Program-made: the position numbers and the translations under genes | Part shown: one piece after another, positions 39,650 through 49,402 of the stretch | Layout: each line of letters opens with the position of its first letter | Numbering within the stretch: the first letter of the stretch is position 1 | Notes under the pieces: model-generated | Told to the model about the DNA's origin: nothing | The model's database searches: none | What the model saw: only the letters and a program-made list of their open reading frames with translations | Assembly: GCF_018224925.1 (NCBI RefSeq) | Contig: NZ_JAGTUF010000006.1 | Coordinates: 1 to 64,000 of the forward strand | Source: Magnetospirillum sulfuroxidans | Lineage (GTDB): Bacteria > Pseudomonadota > Alphaproteobacteria > Rhodospirillales > Magnetospirillaceae | Reading direction: 5' to 3' | DNA: 64,000 nucleotides

Positions 39650-40255
39650 TTATTCCGTCGGTTCGGTGTCGCGCACCGAGCGGCGGTTGTGGATGGTGGA
39701 GAACCAATGCGCGAGGTGCGGCCGGCCGGTGCGCCAATCAGCCACCGCCTTGCGGAAATCCAGATAGCCCAAGGCGCAAGCCACGGTGATCGGGCCGATC
39801 AGGAAGACGCCGCCCCAATGACCGACTTCCTTTTCCAGCACGTCAAGGGCGCGGTTGATGGCGGCGGTCTGGCGTTCGATCCACCCGTCCCAGCGCTTGT
39901 CCTCGGGGCGGATGGTCTGTTCGATGCGGATGGCCACGGCGGCGTCCACCAGGCCGTCGGCCAGCGCTTCCAGGGTCAGCTGACGCCAGCGTTCATGGCC
40001 GGCATCGGGGATCAGCTTGTGGCCGGAATGCAGGGAATCCAGATATTCGCAGATGACCGGCGAATCAAACAGCGCCTCGCCGCTTTCCAAGATCAGCGCC
40101 GGAATCTTCGACAGCGGGTTTTCGCTGACGAAATCGGCTTCAGAGGCCCAGGCATTGGTCTTGACCATGTCGATCTTGTCGTCCAGACCGCATTCGATGG
40201 CGGTCATCCAGACCTTGCGGGCGTAGGGCGAGGTGTGGGAATAGCGCAGTTTCAT
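39650..40255 (-). CDS. Glutathione S-transferase family protein
   Basis: A 201-residue protein with an N-terminal thioredoxin-like fold (SHTSPYARKVWMTAI, cis-proline in NPLSKIPALILESGE, ESGEALFDSPVICEYL) and an all-helical C-terminal domain. It resembles the YibF-type GSTs, which use a serine or cysteine near residue 9; Ser7/Ser9 candidates are present. It sits beside glyoxalase II and shares a strand with it, fitting a glutathione-based detoxification theme. The start at 40255 has AGGAGAA upstream. Confidence 0.88.
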   Translation of the reverse strand: MKLRYSHTSPYARKVWMTAIECGLDDKIDMVKTNAWASEADFVSENPLSKIPALILESGEALFDSPVICEYLDSLHSGHKLIPDAGHERWRQLTLEALADGLVDAAVAIRIEQTIRPEDKRWDGWIERQTAAINRALDVLEKEVGHWGGVFLIGPITVACALGYLDFRKAVADWRTGRPHLAHWFSTIHNRRSVRDTEPTE

Positions 40256-40330
40256 GGCAAGACGTTCTCCTGGGTGATGGGACGAGCCCGCGTTCGGCGC
40301 GGGGTTTGGCATATCCCTCTGCCGGGCTGA

Positions 40331-41104
40331 TTAAAACACATCCTTGCGCCGACGCAATTCGGCGAAAACCAAAAAAGGATCGGTTCCCGCTTCCAGGCCG
40401 ACGGCGCGGGCCACCGCCGGCACGTCGGCGCGCAGGAACGGGTTGGCGGCGCGTTCCTGGGTCAGGTTGGACGGTACGGTGGGGCGGCCGGCGGCGCGCA
40501 AGGCGGTCACCGCCTCGACGCGGGCCTGCATGGCCGGGTTGTCGCGTTCCAGCAGCCGGGCAAAGCGGCAATTGGCGGCGGTGTATTCGTGGGCGCAATA
40601 GACCAAGGTGTCGCCGGGCAGATCGCGCAAGTGGCTGAGGCTGGTCCACATTTCTTCGGCGGTGCCTTCGAACAGGCGGCCGCACCCCATGGAAAACAGG
40701 GTGTCGCCACAAAACAGGGCGTGGGAATCGGGAAACCAAAAGGCGATGTGGCCGCTGGTATGACCCGGCGTTTCCAGCACCATGGCCGCCGCATGCCCCA
40801 ACAGGAAGGATTCGCCGTCGCCGATTTCGATATCGATGCCGGGAATGCGCTGAGCGTCCCGGCGGGCGGCGACGACGCGGGCGCCGGTGGCCGCCTTGAG
40901 CTCCAGATTGCCGCCGGTATGGTCGCTGTGGTGATGGGTATTGAGAATGTGGGTCAGCTGCCAGCCCCGGACGGCCAGGGCTTCTTGCACCGGGGCGGCT
41001 ACCGCCGGATCAATGACGGCGCAGGCCCCGCTTTCCGGTTCGTGGGCCAGATAGATGTAATTATCGGTCAATACGGCAATCTGTTCGACGACGATCCGGG
41101 CCAT
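40331..41104 (-). CDS. gloB: Hydroxyacylglutathione hydrolase (glyoxalase II)
   Basis: A 257-residue metallo-beta-lactamase-fold hydrolase that converts S-lactoylglutathione to D-lactate and glutathione. The binuclear metal motif is NTHHHSDHTGGN; other ligands are in ETPGHTSGHIAFW, FCGDTLFSMGCGRLFEG and YCAHEYTAANCRFA. The C-terminal glutathione-binding helices end ERAANPFLRADVP. The ATG at 41104 gives the standard length; a longer open frame upstream is not supported. It lies 14 bases downstream of the methyltransferase gene. Confidence 0.95.
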   Translation of the reverse strand: MARIVVEQIAVLTDNYIYLAHEPESGACAVIDPAVAAPVQEALAVRGWQLTHILNTHHHSDHTGGNLELKAATGARVVAARRDAQRIPGIDIEIGDGESFLLGHAAAMVLETPGHTSGHIAFWFPDSHALFCGDTLFSMGCGRLFEGTAEEMWTSLSHLRDLPGDTLVYCAHEYTAANCRFARLLERDNPAMQARVEAVTALRAAGRPTVPSNLTQERAANPFLRADVPAVARAVGLEAGTDPFLVFAELRRRKDVF

Positions 41105-41118
41105 GGCGCGGGCCTTTC

Positions 41119-41766
41119 CTATCCGACGATTTTGTAGATGACCACCTCGCGGCTGGTGCGGTCTTCCAGATCCAGGCTGGTGGCCACCTTCATGCGCGAG
41201 ATTTCCAGCAGGCCGTGCTTGGGCAGATAGGCGCGACCGGGATCGGCCATCAGCACCAGGGCCCCCGCCGCCGCCAATTGACGCAGCCAGGGGAAGATGT
41301 ACTCGGTCATCGGCCGTTCGTAGCAAACGTCGCCGGCGACCACCACATCCCATTGGCAGGGGCTGCCGACGATGTCGCCGCACACCACTTCGACCGTGGC
41401 GCCGTTGAGTTCGGCATTAAGGCCGATGGCCACCGCGGCCATGGCGTCGATTTCCACCGCCTGCACATGGGCGGCGCCGGTCTTGGCGGCGGCGATGGCC
41501 GAAGCGCCGCAGCCGGCGGCGAAATCCAGCACCCGTTTGCCGCGCACCATGTCGGGATTGTCAAGCACATGGCGGGTCAGGGCCTGACCGCCGGCCCAGC
41601 AAAAAGCCCAATAGGGCGGTGGCAGGTTGACCCGCAGCAATGCCGCCTCGGTGGCTTCCCACAGCGGCGTCACCTCGGTGGCCATCCACATCGAGATTTC
41701 CGGGCAGGCCGGCGGCTGCGAGATTTCGGTATTGGTCTGGATAAAGCCGGCGGGGTCTTCGATCAT
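41119..41766 (-). CDS. ETF-beta lysine methyltransferase-like SAM enzyme
   Basis: A 215-residue class-I SAM methyltransferase similar to the METTL20/ETFBKMT family, which trimethylates lysines of the electron-transfer flavoprotein beta subunit. It shows WAFCWAGGQALTRHVLDNPD just before the SAM motif VLDFAAGCGASAIAAAKTGA, then VEIDAMAAVAIGLN. Bacterial members occur in alphaproteobacteria. The substrate here is inferred. It is separated from the ubiA stop by one base. Confidence 0.75.
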   Translation of the reverse strand: MIEDPAGFIQTNTEISQPPACPEISMWMATEVTPLWEATEAALLRVNLPPPYWAFCWAGGQALTRHVLDNPDMVRGKRVLDFAAGCGASAIAAAKTGAAHVQAVEIDAMAAVAIGLNAELNGATVEVVCGDIVGSPCQWDVVVAGDVCYERPMTEYIFPWLRQLAAAGALVLMADPGRAYLPKHGLLEISRMKVATSLDLEDRTSREVVIYKIVG

Positions 41767-41767
41767 C

Positions 41768-42682
41768 TTACAGCACCTTGCCGGCGATGATGGCGGCCAG
41801 CAGACCCCATCCGAACAGGCGGTTGGATTTGAATTTGGCCAGGCAATCGGCGCTGTCGTTCATTTGCAACGACAGCGCCTGCCACGCCAATTGTCCGGCG
41901 GACAGCAGCAGCACGGGATAGAACGGCCAGGACAGGCCGGCGCTGAAGCCACTGGCCCCGATCAGCGCCACCGCCCCGGCATAAAAGGCGACCAGGGCCG
42001 GGCCGGTCTTGGCGCCCAGGCGCAAGGCGCTGGATTTGACCCCGATCAGCGAATCGTCGTCCTTGTCCTGGTGGGCGTAAATGGTGTCATAGCCCAATGT
42101 CCACAAAATGCCGGCGCCATAGAGCAAGAAGGGGGCGGGGGCGATGCTTCCGGTCACCGCCACCCAGCCCAGCAATGCCCCCCAATTGAAGGTCAAGCCC
42201 AGCCAGGCCTGTGGCCACCAGGTGATGCGCTTCATCAACGGATAGGGAAAGACCAGGATCAGCGAACCGATGCCCCACCACAGCGCGGCGGCGTTCAATT
42301 GCACCAGCACCAGCAGCCCGATGGCCAGTTGAGCCGCCAGGAACAAGGCGGCCTGGCGGATGCTGATCGCCCCCGATGGGATCGGGCGGCCCTTGGTCCG
42401 CTCAACCATGGCGTCGAATTTGTGATCGGCGATGTCGTTGATGGTGCAGCCGGCGCCGCGCATGATCACCGCGCCGATGGCGAACAGGGTCATCAGGCGC
42501 AGGTCGGGGCCGCCATCGGCGGCCAGCGCCACGCTCCACCAGCATGGAAACAGCAGCAACCAGGTGCCGATGGGGCGGTCCAACCGCATCAATCGCAAAT
42601 AGGGGCGGGCCGCCGCTGGAACCCAGCGGTCGATCCAGTTGCCGACGGGAATATCGCCATTAAGGGCAGGGGCTGTGCTCAT
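41768..42682 (-). CDS. ubiA: 4-hydroxybenzoate polyprenyltransferase
   Basis: A 304-residue integral membrane prenyltransferase (about nine helices) that attaches the polyprenyl tail to 4-hydroxybenzoate in ubiquinone synthesis. Both Asp-rich motifs are present: INDIADHKFDAMVERTKGRP and YAHQDKDDDSLIGVKSSA. The N-terminus (RPYLRLMRLDRPIGTWLLLF) is typical. The next gene on the strand is the methyltransferase, one base away. Confidence 0.95.
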   Translation of the reverse strand: MSTAPALNGDIPVGNWIDRWVPAAARPYLRLMRLDRPIGTWLLLFPCWWSVALAADGGPDLRLMTLFAIGAVIMRGAGCTINDIADHKFDAMVERTKGRPIPSGAISIRQAALFLAAQLAIGLLVLVQLNAAALWWGIGSLILVFPYPLMKRITWWPQAWLGLTFNWGALLGWVAVTGSIAPAPFLLYGAGILWTLGYDTIYAHQDKDDDSLIGVKSSALRLGAKTGPALVAFYAGAVALIGASGFSAGLSWPFYPVLLLSAGQLAWQALSLQMNDSADCLAKFKSNRLFGWGLLAAIIAGKVL

Positions 42683-42713
42683 GGCCGCAGCCTACGGAAA
42701 AACACCCGGGTTG

Positions 42714-44450
42714 TCAGCCATTGCTGATGGTGGGAAAGCGAATGGGACGGGCTTGGGGGGCCTGATTGCGAAAGGCCAGCAGGCCGTTTTGCCAAAACAA
42801 TCCGTTGACGGCCCAGCCCTTCATCGGGTCGGACTCGATATTGGCCGGCTGCATGGGTTTGCCGTACAGATAGCCCTGGGCGTGGCGGACCTTAAGCAGC
42901 TTCAACAGATTGGCGGTTTCGGCGGTTTCGACGAATTCGGCGATGGTGCCGACTTTCAGATCGGCGCAAAGCTGGGCGATGGCCTTGAGGTACGGCGTCG
43001 GCGTGTCCGAGCCGGCGACTTCCTTGATATAGGCGCCGTCGATCTTGACATGGTCCACTTCCAGCGCCCGCAGGTAGTGAAAAGCGGCCGAGCCGGCGCC
43101 GAAATCGTCGAGACAGACGGCAAAACCGGATTTGCGCAAGGATTGCAAGATGGCGTTGACGGCGGGCAGGTCGTCCACCGCCGCCGATTCGGTTAATTCG
43201 AACAGCATCCGGCCGCGCAGATCGGGGCAGGCGGCGACCATGGACAGCAATCTGCGGGCGGTCGGCGCATGCGACAAGGAGCGGCCCGACAGATTGACGG
43301 CGAAACGCAGGCCCGGATTGTTGCCCAGGGGCGAACGCATGAAATTGATCGCCCGGTTCAAGATGGCCATGTCCAGATTGCCGACGATGCCGACATTTTC
43401 GGCGAAGGTGACGGTTTCGAACGGCGAGGATTTGCCGGGAAAGCGCACCAGACATTCGAAATGGTGGACCATGTCGGTCCACAGATCGACGATGGGCTGG
43501 AACACCAGTTCAAAGCGGCCCTGGTCGATGACTTCCTTGATTTCGCGCATCTGGCCAACGGTGGACGACAGGCGCGAGCGGACGTCACGGGCCAGATTGG
43601 TCAGGCTGACGTCTTCGCCTTGGGAAAAGCGATTGAGTGAATAGAGCAAGGCGTTGGTGGCCTCTTCCGACGAAATGCCGGCGGCGTCCAAGGCGACCGA
43701 GGCCGATTTGACCGGTTCGGCCCGATCATCGGGCAAAAAGGCGCTGACCAGATCGGTAAGCGCCGCTTCGATGCTGGTGGTGGTGATATTGGGGGAATGA
43801 ATGACGCCGTAACGGTTTTCGCCCAGTTCACCGGCCGCGTCGCCGCCCATGGACACCGCTTTCAGGCGTTCGCCCAATTCGGCCATGAATTCATCGGCCC
43901 TGACCGGCCCGGCGGCGGCGCGCACCTGTTCCACCGCCGGCAATTCCAGCATGGTCAGTTGGTAGACCTGCTCGGAATCGGCGCCGGTGCTGCCTTCGTC
44001 CATCATCCGCCGGGCAAGGACGGAAAAATCCTCGCGGTTGAGCAGGTGGCCGATGGGGGTGCGGTTTTCCGCCGGTACTTCCAGGGCGCTGGCATGGGTC
44101 AACGCCAGCAGGCGGTGACCGGGCTTGTCGGGGTGACGATAGCCGGCCAAGGCGACCGGCCTGTTGGGGCGGTTGGCGCCGCCCGGCGTATGCAAAAGCA
44201 GCAGGCGGACCCGCTCGCCCTCGTCCATGCGGGCCAGGGCGCGCTCGATGCGTTCGCCATCTTGGGGGATGAACATCGACGCCACCGGCTGGCTGGTCAA
44301 GGCCCGTGCCGGCTTGTTGGTCAGCGCCATGGCGGCGCCGACGGCAAAGACGATGGCGCCGTCATCGTCGACTTCCACCAGCAGATCGGCGGCGGCGAAG
44401 GCGAATGCTACATAAACTTCCCGCGATGTCGCGATGTCGCCCGCCGCCAT
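42714..44450 (-). CDS. PAS-EAL c-di-GMP phosphodiesterase-like protein
   Basis: A 578-residue cytoplasmic protein with an N-terminal PAS-like region (residues about 15-120), a middle region of low similarity, and a C-terminal EAL domain (residues about 310-555). The EAL signature reads HFECLVRF, so Ala is replaced by Cys while Glu, Leu and Arg remain. Other active-site parts are present: NLSGRSLS, LFELTES, CLDDFGAGSAAF, DHVKIDGAYIKE and AEFVET. It may therefore degrade c-di-GMP. ATG 44450 removes an implausible long upstream extension. Confidence 0.85.
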   Translation of the reverse strand: MAAGDIATSREVYVAFAFAAADLLVEVDDDGAIVFAVGAAMALTNKPARALTSQPVASMFIPQDGERIERALARMDEGERVRLLLLHTPGGANRPNRPVALAGYRHPDKPGHRLLALTHASALEVPAENRTPIGHLLNREDFSVLARRMMDEGSTGADSEQVYQLTMLELPAVEQVRAAAGPVRADEFMAELGERLKAVSMGGDAAGELGENRYGVIHSPNITTTSIEAALTDLVSAFLPDDRAEPVKSASVALDAAGISSEEATNALLYSLNRFSQGEDVSLTNLARDVRSRLSSTVGQMREIKEVIDQGRFELVFQPIVDLWTDMVHHFECLVRFPGKSSPFETVTFAENVGIVGNLDMAILNRAINFMRSPLGNNPGLRFAVNLSGRSLSHAPTARRLLSMVAACPDLRGRMLFELTESAAVDDLPAVNAILQSLRKSGFAVCLDDFGAGSAAFHYLRALEVDHVKIDGAYIKEVAGSDTPTPYLKAIAQLCADLKVGTIAEFVETAETANLLKLLKVRHAQGYLYGKPMQPANIESDPMKGWAVNGLFWQNGLLAFRNQAPQARPIRFPTISNG

Positions 44451-44537
44451 GATGCCCCTGTTGGCTGTGCTTCCCGTGTGCGGAACTATGGCACGGGCGC
44501 GGGCCTTGTCGCTAGTGACGATATGTTCCGCCAAAGC

Positions 44538-44566
44538 TTGCATTCCATTGACCTTGCGTTTATAAG
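44538..44566 (+). promoter_or_regulatory. Candidate promoter of rpmI-rplT-pheST
   Basis: TTGCAT (44538-44543), a 17-base spacer and TATAAG (44561-44566), followed by a leader of about 80 bases before rpmI. An autoregulatory L20-binding leader, known upstream of rpmI in other bacteria, could lie here but I cannot see a clear structure. Confidence 0.45.
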
Positions 44567-44651
44567 CTTCCTCCTTCAAGCGCGCTGGGCCTGTTAGGGC
44601 ATGCCTTGCCGCTTTTACTCGTCCGAAACTTCTTTTTCGAAGGATGCAAAA

Positions 44652-44858
44652 ATGCCCAAGATGAAGACCAAGAGCGCCGCCAAAAAGCGGTTCACGCTCA
44701 CCGCCAGCGGGAAGGTCAAGGCCGGCGCAGCCAACAAGCGCCACTGCCTGTCCGCCAAGCCGAAAGACATGAAGCGTCAAGCCCGTGGCACCTTCGTCCT
44801 GTTCAAGGCCGATGGTGAAAAGGTCAAGCAATACTACCTGCCGAACGGAGCTAAGTAA
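44652..44858 (+). CDS. rpmI: 50S ribosomal protein L35
   Basis: A 68-residue basic ribosomal protein with the family start [20 protein letters not shown] and the core [21 protein letters not shown] 44652 follows GAAGGATGC. infC, its usual upstream neighbour, is not here; the gene begins after its own leader. Its last base is the first base of the rplT ATG. Confidence 0.97.
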   Translation: MPKMKTKSAAKKRFTLTASGKVKAGAANKRHCLSAKPKDMKRQARGTFVLFKADGEKVKQYYLPNGAK

Positions 44859-45214
44859 TGGCGCGCGTCAAGCGGGGCGTAACCACTCACGCCCGTCACA
44901 AGAAGATCATGAAGCTGGCCAAGGGCTATCGCGGCCGGGCTTCCACCTGTTTCCGCGTCGCCATCGAAAAGGTCGAAAAGGCGCTCAGCTACGCCTATCG
45001 CGACCGTCGGGCCAAGAAGCGCAATTTCCGGGGTCTGTGGATCCAGCGTATCAACGCCGGCACCCGTCAGTACGGCATGCCCTATTCCCGTTTCATGAAT
45101 GGCCTGAAGAAGGCCGGCATCCTGCTGGACCGCAAGGTTCTGGCGGACATCGCCGCGCGCGAGCCGGAATCGTTTAAGTCGCTGGTGCAAAAGGCCGAGG
45201 CGGCCCTGGGCTAA
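44858..45214 (+). CDS. rplT: 50S ribosomal protein L20
   Basis: A 118-residue ribosomal protein essential for early assembly of the large subunit and, in several bacteria, a repressor of its own operon. It has [20 protein letters not shown], then [15 protein letters not shown] and [18 protein letters not shown]. It overlaps rpmI by one base. A strong terminator-like hairpin separates it from pheS. Confidence 0.98.
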   Translation: MARVKRGVTTHARHKKIMKLAKGYRGRASTCFRVAIEKVEKALSYAYRDRRAKKRNFRGLWIQRINAGTRQYGMPYSRFMNGLKKAGILLDRKVLADIAAREPESFKSLVQKAEAALG

Positions 45215-45250
45215 GGCACTGCGATTTCTCAGCAGGTCTGTTTTGCTTAA

Positions 45251-45280
45251 GGGGGCTGCCCATGCGGGCGGCCCCCTTTT
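45251..45280 (+). terminator. Intrinsic terminator or attenuator before pheS
   Basis: An 11-bp stem (GGGGGCTGCCC paired with GGGCGGCCCCC, one T-G wobble) with loop ATGC, followed by TTTT. It lies 20 bases before pheS. It either ends the ribosomal-protein transcript or attenuates read-through into pheST. No phenylalanine-rich leader peptide is visible. Confidence 0.8.
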
Positions 45281-45300
45281 ATGTCCGAATGGGGTGAAGC

Positions 45301-46380
45301 ATGGACGAACTCGATAAGATCCGCGTCGCGGCCTTGGCGGCGGTAGCCGCCGCCGATAGCGTCGAGGCATTGGAAGCCGCCCGCGTCGCCGCGCTGGGCA
45401 AGAAGGGCAGCATCTCGGGCCTGATGGCCGCGCTCGGCAAGATGGACCCCGAAGCCCGCAAGGCCGCCGGCGCCGCCATGAACGCGGTCAAGGACGAGGT
45501 GGCCGAGGCCATCGCCGCCGCCAAATCGGTGCTGGAAGCCAAGGCGCTTGATGCCCGTCTGGCGCGCGAGAAAGTCGATGTCACGCTTCCGGTCCGCCCC
45601 GACAGCCAGTCCGGCCGCATCCACCCCATTTCCCAGGTGATGGAAGAAATGGCCGCCATCTTCGCCCAAATGGGCTTTGATGTGGCCGAAGGTCCCGATA
45701 TCGAGGACGATTTCCACAATTTCACCGCGCTCAACATCCCGGCCGAACATCCCGCCCGGCAGATGCATGACACCTTTTATTTCGGCGAGCGCGAGGATGG
45801 TTCGCGCCACCTGCTGCGCACCCATACCAGCCCGGTGCAGATCCGCACCATGCTGAGCAAGAAGCCGCCGATTCGCATCATCGCCCCGGGCCGCACCTAT
45901 CGCTGCGATTCGGACATGACCCACACGCCGATGTTCCATCAGATCGAAGGTCTGGTGATCGACAAGACCACCAATATGGGCCACCTCAAGGGCTGCCTGC
46001 TGGAATTCGTCACCACCTTCTTCGAGGTCGACGAAGTGCCGGTGCGTTTCCGCCCCAGCTTCTTCCCCTTCACCGAACCCTCGGCCGAGGTCGATATCGG
46101 CTGTTCGCGCGACGGCGGCGAACTCAAGATCGGCAAGGGGGCCAGTTGGCTGGAAATCGGCGGGTCGGGCATGGTTCATCCCAATGTGCTGCGCGCCTGC
46201 GGCATTGATCCCGACGAGTATCAGGGCTTTGCCTTCGGCATGGGCGTCGAGCGCATGGCCATGCTGAAATACGGCATTCCCGATTTGCGGACTTTCTTCG
46301 ATTCCGATCTGCGCTGGCTCAAGCATTACGGCTTCGTCCCCCTTGACGTGCCGACCCTGTCCGGAGGGCTGACCCGATGA
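45301..46380 (+). CDS. pheS: Phenylalanyl-tRNA synthetase alpha subunit
   Basis: A 359-residue class II synthetase subunit that carries the catalytic core for charging tRNA(Phe). An N-terminal coiled coil (residues about 1-85) is followed by motif 2 ([19 protein letters not shown]), the Phe-binding region and motif 3 ([16 protein letters not shown]). The start follows GGGGTGAAG. Its stop overlaps the pheT ATG by four bases. Confidence 0.98.
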   Translation: MDELDKIRVAALAAVAAADSVEALEAARVAALGKKGSISGLMAALGKMDPEARKAAGAAMNAVKDEVAEAIAAAKSVLEAKALDARLAREKVDVTLPVRPDSQSGRIHPISQVMEEMAAIFAQMGFDVAEGPDIEDDFHNFTALNIPAEHPARQMHDTFYFGEREDGSRHLLRTHTSPVQIRTMLSKKPPIRIIAPGRTYRCDSDMTHTPMFHQIEGLVIDKTTNMGHLKGCLLEFVTTFFEVDEVPVRFRPSFFPFTEPSAEVDIGCSRDGGELKIGKGASWLEIGGSGMVHPNVLRACGIDPDEYQGFAFGMGVERMAMLKYGIPDLRTFFDSDLRWLKHYGFVPLDVPTLSGGLTR

Positions 46381-48773
46381 AATTCACCTTGTCGTGGCTG
46401 AAAAGCCATCTGGACACCGAAGCCACGCTGGCCGAAATCGACGCCCGCCTGACCATGCTGGGCCTGGAAGTCGAGGAAATCCATGATCCGGCCAAGGATT
46501 TGGCCGGTTTCACCATCGGCCATATCGTCGAGGCCGAACAGCACCCCAATGCCGACCGCTTGCGCATCTGCAAGGTCGATACCGGCGCCGGCATCATTCA
46601 GGTGGTGTGCGGCGCTCCCAACGCGCGGGCCGGGATCAAGGTCATTTTGGCGCAGCCGGGAACCTTTATTCCGGTCAGCGGCGACAAACTGAAAAAGGGC
46701 AATGTGCGCGGCATCGAAAGCCAGGGGATGATGTGTTCCTGGCGCGAGCTGAAGCTGGGCGAAGACCATGACGGCATCGCCGAACTGGACGCGGATAGCC
46801 CGGTCGGCGCCAAGCTGGTCGAGGTGATGCGCTTCGATCCGGTGATCGAGATTTCCATCACCCCCAATCGCGCCGATTGCCTGGGCGTCCGCGGCGTTGC
46901 CCGCGATCTGGCGGCGTCGGGTCTGGGGCGTTTGAAGCCGCTGGTGGTCAATCCGGTCAAGGGCGGCTATGTCAGCCCGATCAACGTCGCCTTGGATTTC
47001 CCCGAGGATGCCAAATCCGCCTGTCCGATGTTCGTCGGCCGTCACTTCAAGGGCGTGAAGAACGGCCCCAGCCCGCAATGGCTGCAAGACCGTCTGACCG
47101 CCATCGGCCTGCGTCCCATTTCGGCCCTGGTCGATATCACCAATTTCTTCACCTTCGATCTGGCCCGCCCGCTGCACGTCTTTGACGCCGCCAAGGTCAA
47201 CGGCGCCCTCACCGCTCGTCTGGCCCGTCCGGGCGAAAAGCTGATGGCGCTGAACGGCAAGGAATACGAGCTGTCGGCCGAGATGACGGTGATCGCAGAC
47301 CAAGCCGGGCCGGAAGGTCTGGCCGGGGTGATGGGCGGCGAACATTCCGGCTGCACCGAAGCGACCACCGAGGTTTTCTTGGAAGTGGCGGCTTTCGATC
47401 CGATCCGCACGGCGGCGACCGGGCGCAAGCTCGATATCTTGTCCGATGCCCGCTTCCGGTTCGAACGCGGTATCGATCCGGCGTTCCTGATCGATGCGGC
47501 CGAACTGGCCACCGCCATGATCGTGGAATTGTGCGGCGGTGAAGCCTCGGAATTGGTGGTTGCCGGGGCCGAACCCGATTGGCGCCAATCCATCGCCCTG
47601 CGGCCCGAACGGGCGGAAGCCCTGGGCGGTGTGGCGGTGGAGACCAAGCGTCAGGAACTTATCCTGACCGCCTTGGGCTGCACCGTTTCCGAACATGGCG
47701 ACGGCCTGTTGGTGGTGCCGCCGTCATGGCGCGGCGACATCACCGCCGAACACGATCTGGTGGAAGAGATCATCCGGGTCAACGGCTATGATCAAATCCC
47801 GGCGACGCCGATGCCGCGCCCGACCATGTGCAAGCCGGTGCTGACCCCGGGCCAGCGCCGCGCCGCCTGGGTGCGTCGTCACTTGGCCAGCCGGGGATTG
47901 GTGGAAACGGTGACGTGGTCGTTCCTGCCATCGGCCCAGGCCAAGTTGTTCGGCGGCGGGACCGCCGCCATGCATCTGGCCAATCCCATTTCCACCGATC
48001 TGGATTGCATGCGGCCCAGCCTGCTGCCCAATCTGGTGGTTGCCGCCGGGCGCAATGCCGATCGCGGTTTCAAGGATTTGGGCCTGTTCGAGATCGGGGC
48101 GCAGTTCGATGGCCCCGAACCGGGCCAGCAACGCGCCGTCGCCGCCGGGATCCGGGTCGGCAAGGCGGTGCCGCGCCATTGGAAGGAAGCCAGCCGCGCC
48201 GTTGACGTGTTCGACGCCAAGGCCGATCTGCTGGCGGCCATCGCCGCCGCCGGGGCCAACCCGGATTCGTTCCAGATCGGCACCGATGCGCCGTCTTGGT
48301 ATCACCCCGGCCGTTCCGGCGTGCTCAAGCTGGGCAATAAGCCGGTCGCTGCCTTTGGCGAAGTGCATCCGGGCGTTTTGACCGCCTTGGACGTCAAGGG
48401 GCCGATCGTCGCCTTCGAATTGTTCCTGGAAGCCTTGCCGCCGCAAAAGGCCAAGGCGACCAAGGCCAAGCCGCTGGTGAAACTGTCAGCGTTCCAGCCG
48501 CTGGAGCGTGATTTCGCCTTCGTGCTGGATGCCGAAATGTCGGCCGATGCGGTGCTGCGGGCGGCCAGGAACGCCGAGAAGGCCCTGATCACCGATGTGT
48601 CGGTGTTTGACCTGTACGAAGGCCCCAATGTGGGCGAGGGCAAGAAGTCGCTGGCCATCTCGGTGACCTTGCAGCCCTTTGACAAGACCCTGACCGACGA
48701 AGAAATCGAAGCGGTGGGCAAGAAGATCGTCGAAGGCGTGCTTAAGGCCACGGGTGGGGTCTTGCGGGGATAA
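46377..48773 (+). CDS. pheT: Phenylalanyl-tRNA synthetase beta subunit
   Basis: A 798-residue subunit. It has an N-terminal tRNA-binding OB-fold (residues about 40-150), a B3/B4 editing region that hydrolyses Tyr-tRNA(Phe), a B5 DNA-binding-like domain, a pseudo-catalytic core, and the C-terminal ferredoxin-fold anticodon-binding domain (residues about 705-797; [20 protein letters not shown]). Forms the (alpha-beta)2 enzyme with PheS. Confidence 0.98.
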   Translation: MKFTLSWLKSHLDTEATLAEIDARLTMLGLEVEEIHDPAKDLAGFTIGHIVEAEQHPNADRLRICKVDTGAGIIQVVCGAPNARAGIKVILAQPGTFIPVSGDKLKKGNVRGIESQGMMCSWRELKLGEDHDGIAELDADSPVGAKLVEVMRFDPVIEISITPNRADCLGVRGVARDLAASGLGRLKPLVVNPVKGGYVSPINVALDFPEDAKSACPMFVGRHFKGVKNGPSPQWLQDRLTAIGLRPISALVDITNFFTFDLARPLHVFDAAKVNGALTARLARPGEKLMALNGKEYELSAEMTVIADQAGPEGLAGVMGGEHSGCTEATTEVFLEVAAFDPIRTAATGRKLDILSDARFRFERGIDPAFLIDAAELATAMIVELCGGEASELVVAGAEPDWRQSIALRPERAEALGGVAVETKRQELILTALGCTVSEHGDGLLVVPPSWRGDITAEHDLVEEIIRVNGYDQIPATPMPRPTMCKPVLTPGQRRAAWVRRHLASRGLVETVTWSFLPSAQAKLFGGGTAAMHLANPISTDLDCMRPSLLPNLVVAAGRNADRGFKDLGLFEIGAQFDGPEPGQQRAVAAGIRVGKAVPRHWKEASRAVDVFDAKADLLAAIAAAGANPDSFQIGTDAPSWYHPGRSGVLKLGNKPVAAFGEVHPGVLTALDVKGPIVAFELFLEALPPQKAKATKAKPLVKLSAFQPLERDFAFVLDAEMSADAVLRAARNAEKALITDVSVFDLYEGPNVGEGKKSLAISVTLQPFDKTLTDEEIEAVGKKIVEGVLKATGGVLRG

Positions 48774-48774
48774 C

Positions 48775-49356
48775 ATGCCCACCATCATTTTGCTTCGTCA
48801 TGGCGAAACCCATTGGAATCGCCAACAGCGCATTCAGGGTCACGGCGATTCGCCGTTGACCCTGAACGGCATCGAGCAGGCCCGCGCCTATGGCCGCGCC
48901 ATCCAGCCCTTGCTGGGGGTGGGGCGATGGCGGTTGGTCAGCTCGCCATTATCGCGGTGCATGCAGACCAGCGCCATCTTGTGCGAAACCGCCGGTCTGG
49001 ACTTTGCTCAGGTCGAGCGCGATGCCCGCCTCAAGGAAGTCTCGACCGGGGAATATTCCGGCCGACTGAAAACCGAGTTCCCCCCCGGTCAGCTGGGCGG
49101 CAGCGGCCGGCGATCGTGGTTCTTTCACTGTCCTGGGGGGGAAACTCACGCCCACATGGTCAGCCGTCTGTCGGCATGGCTGGCGACCCTGGGCGACAAC
49201 GATCATGTTGTCGCCGTCAGCCATGGCATCGCCGGTAAAATTCTGCGTGGCCTTTACGCCGGCTGGGATCCCGATCACGCCTTGGCCCAAGACAGCCCGC
49301 AGGACGCGCTTTTCCTGTTGCGCGATGGCCTTGTCCAGCGTGTCGCTTGCTCCTGA
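48775..49356 (+). CDS. Histidine phosphatase (phosphoglycerate-mutase-like)
   Basis: A 193-residue protein with the histidine-phosphatase signature LLRHGETHWNRQQRIQGHGD (phospho-acceptor His in RHG), the second Arg in SSPLSRCMQT, and the second catalytic His in VVAVSHGIAGKIL. The superfamily acts on sugars, phosphoglycerate or alpha-ribazole phosphate; the substrate here is unknown. ATG 48775 lies one base after the pheT stop. Confidence 0.88.
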   Translation: MPTIILLRHGETHWNRQQRIQGHGDSPLTLNGIEQARAYGRAIQPLLGVGRWRLVSSPLSRCMQTSAILCETAGLDFAQVERDARLKEVSTGEYSGRLKTEFPPGQLGGSGRRSWFFHCPGGETHAHMVSRLSAWLATLGDNDHVVAVSHGIAGKILRGLYAGWDPDHALAQDSPQDALFLLRDGLVQRVACS

Positions 49357-49402
49357 TCCCCCCCTGTGCTTTGGTGGTATCGGCAGGGGAGAGGGGGAAG
49401 GA

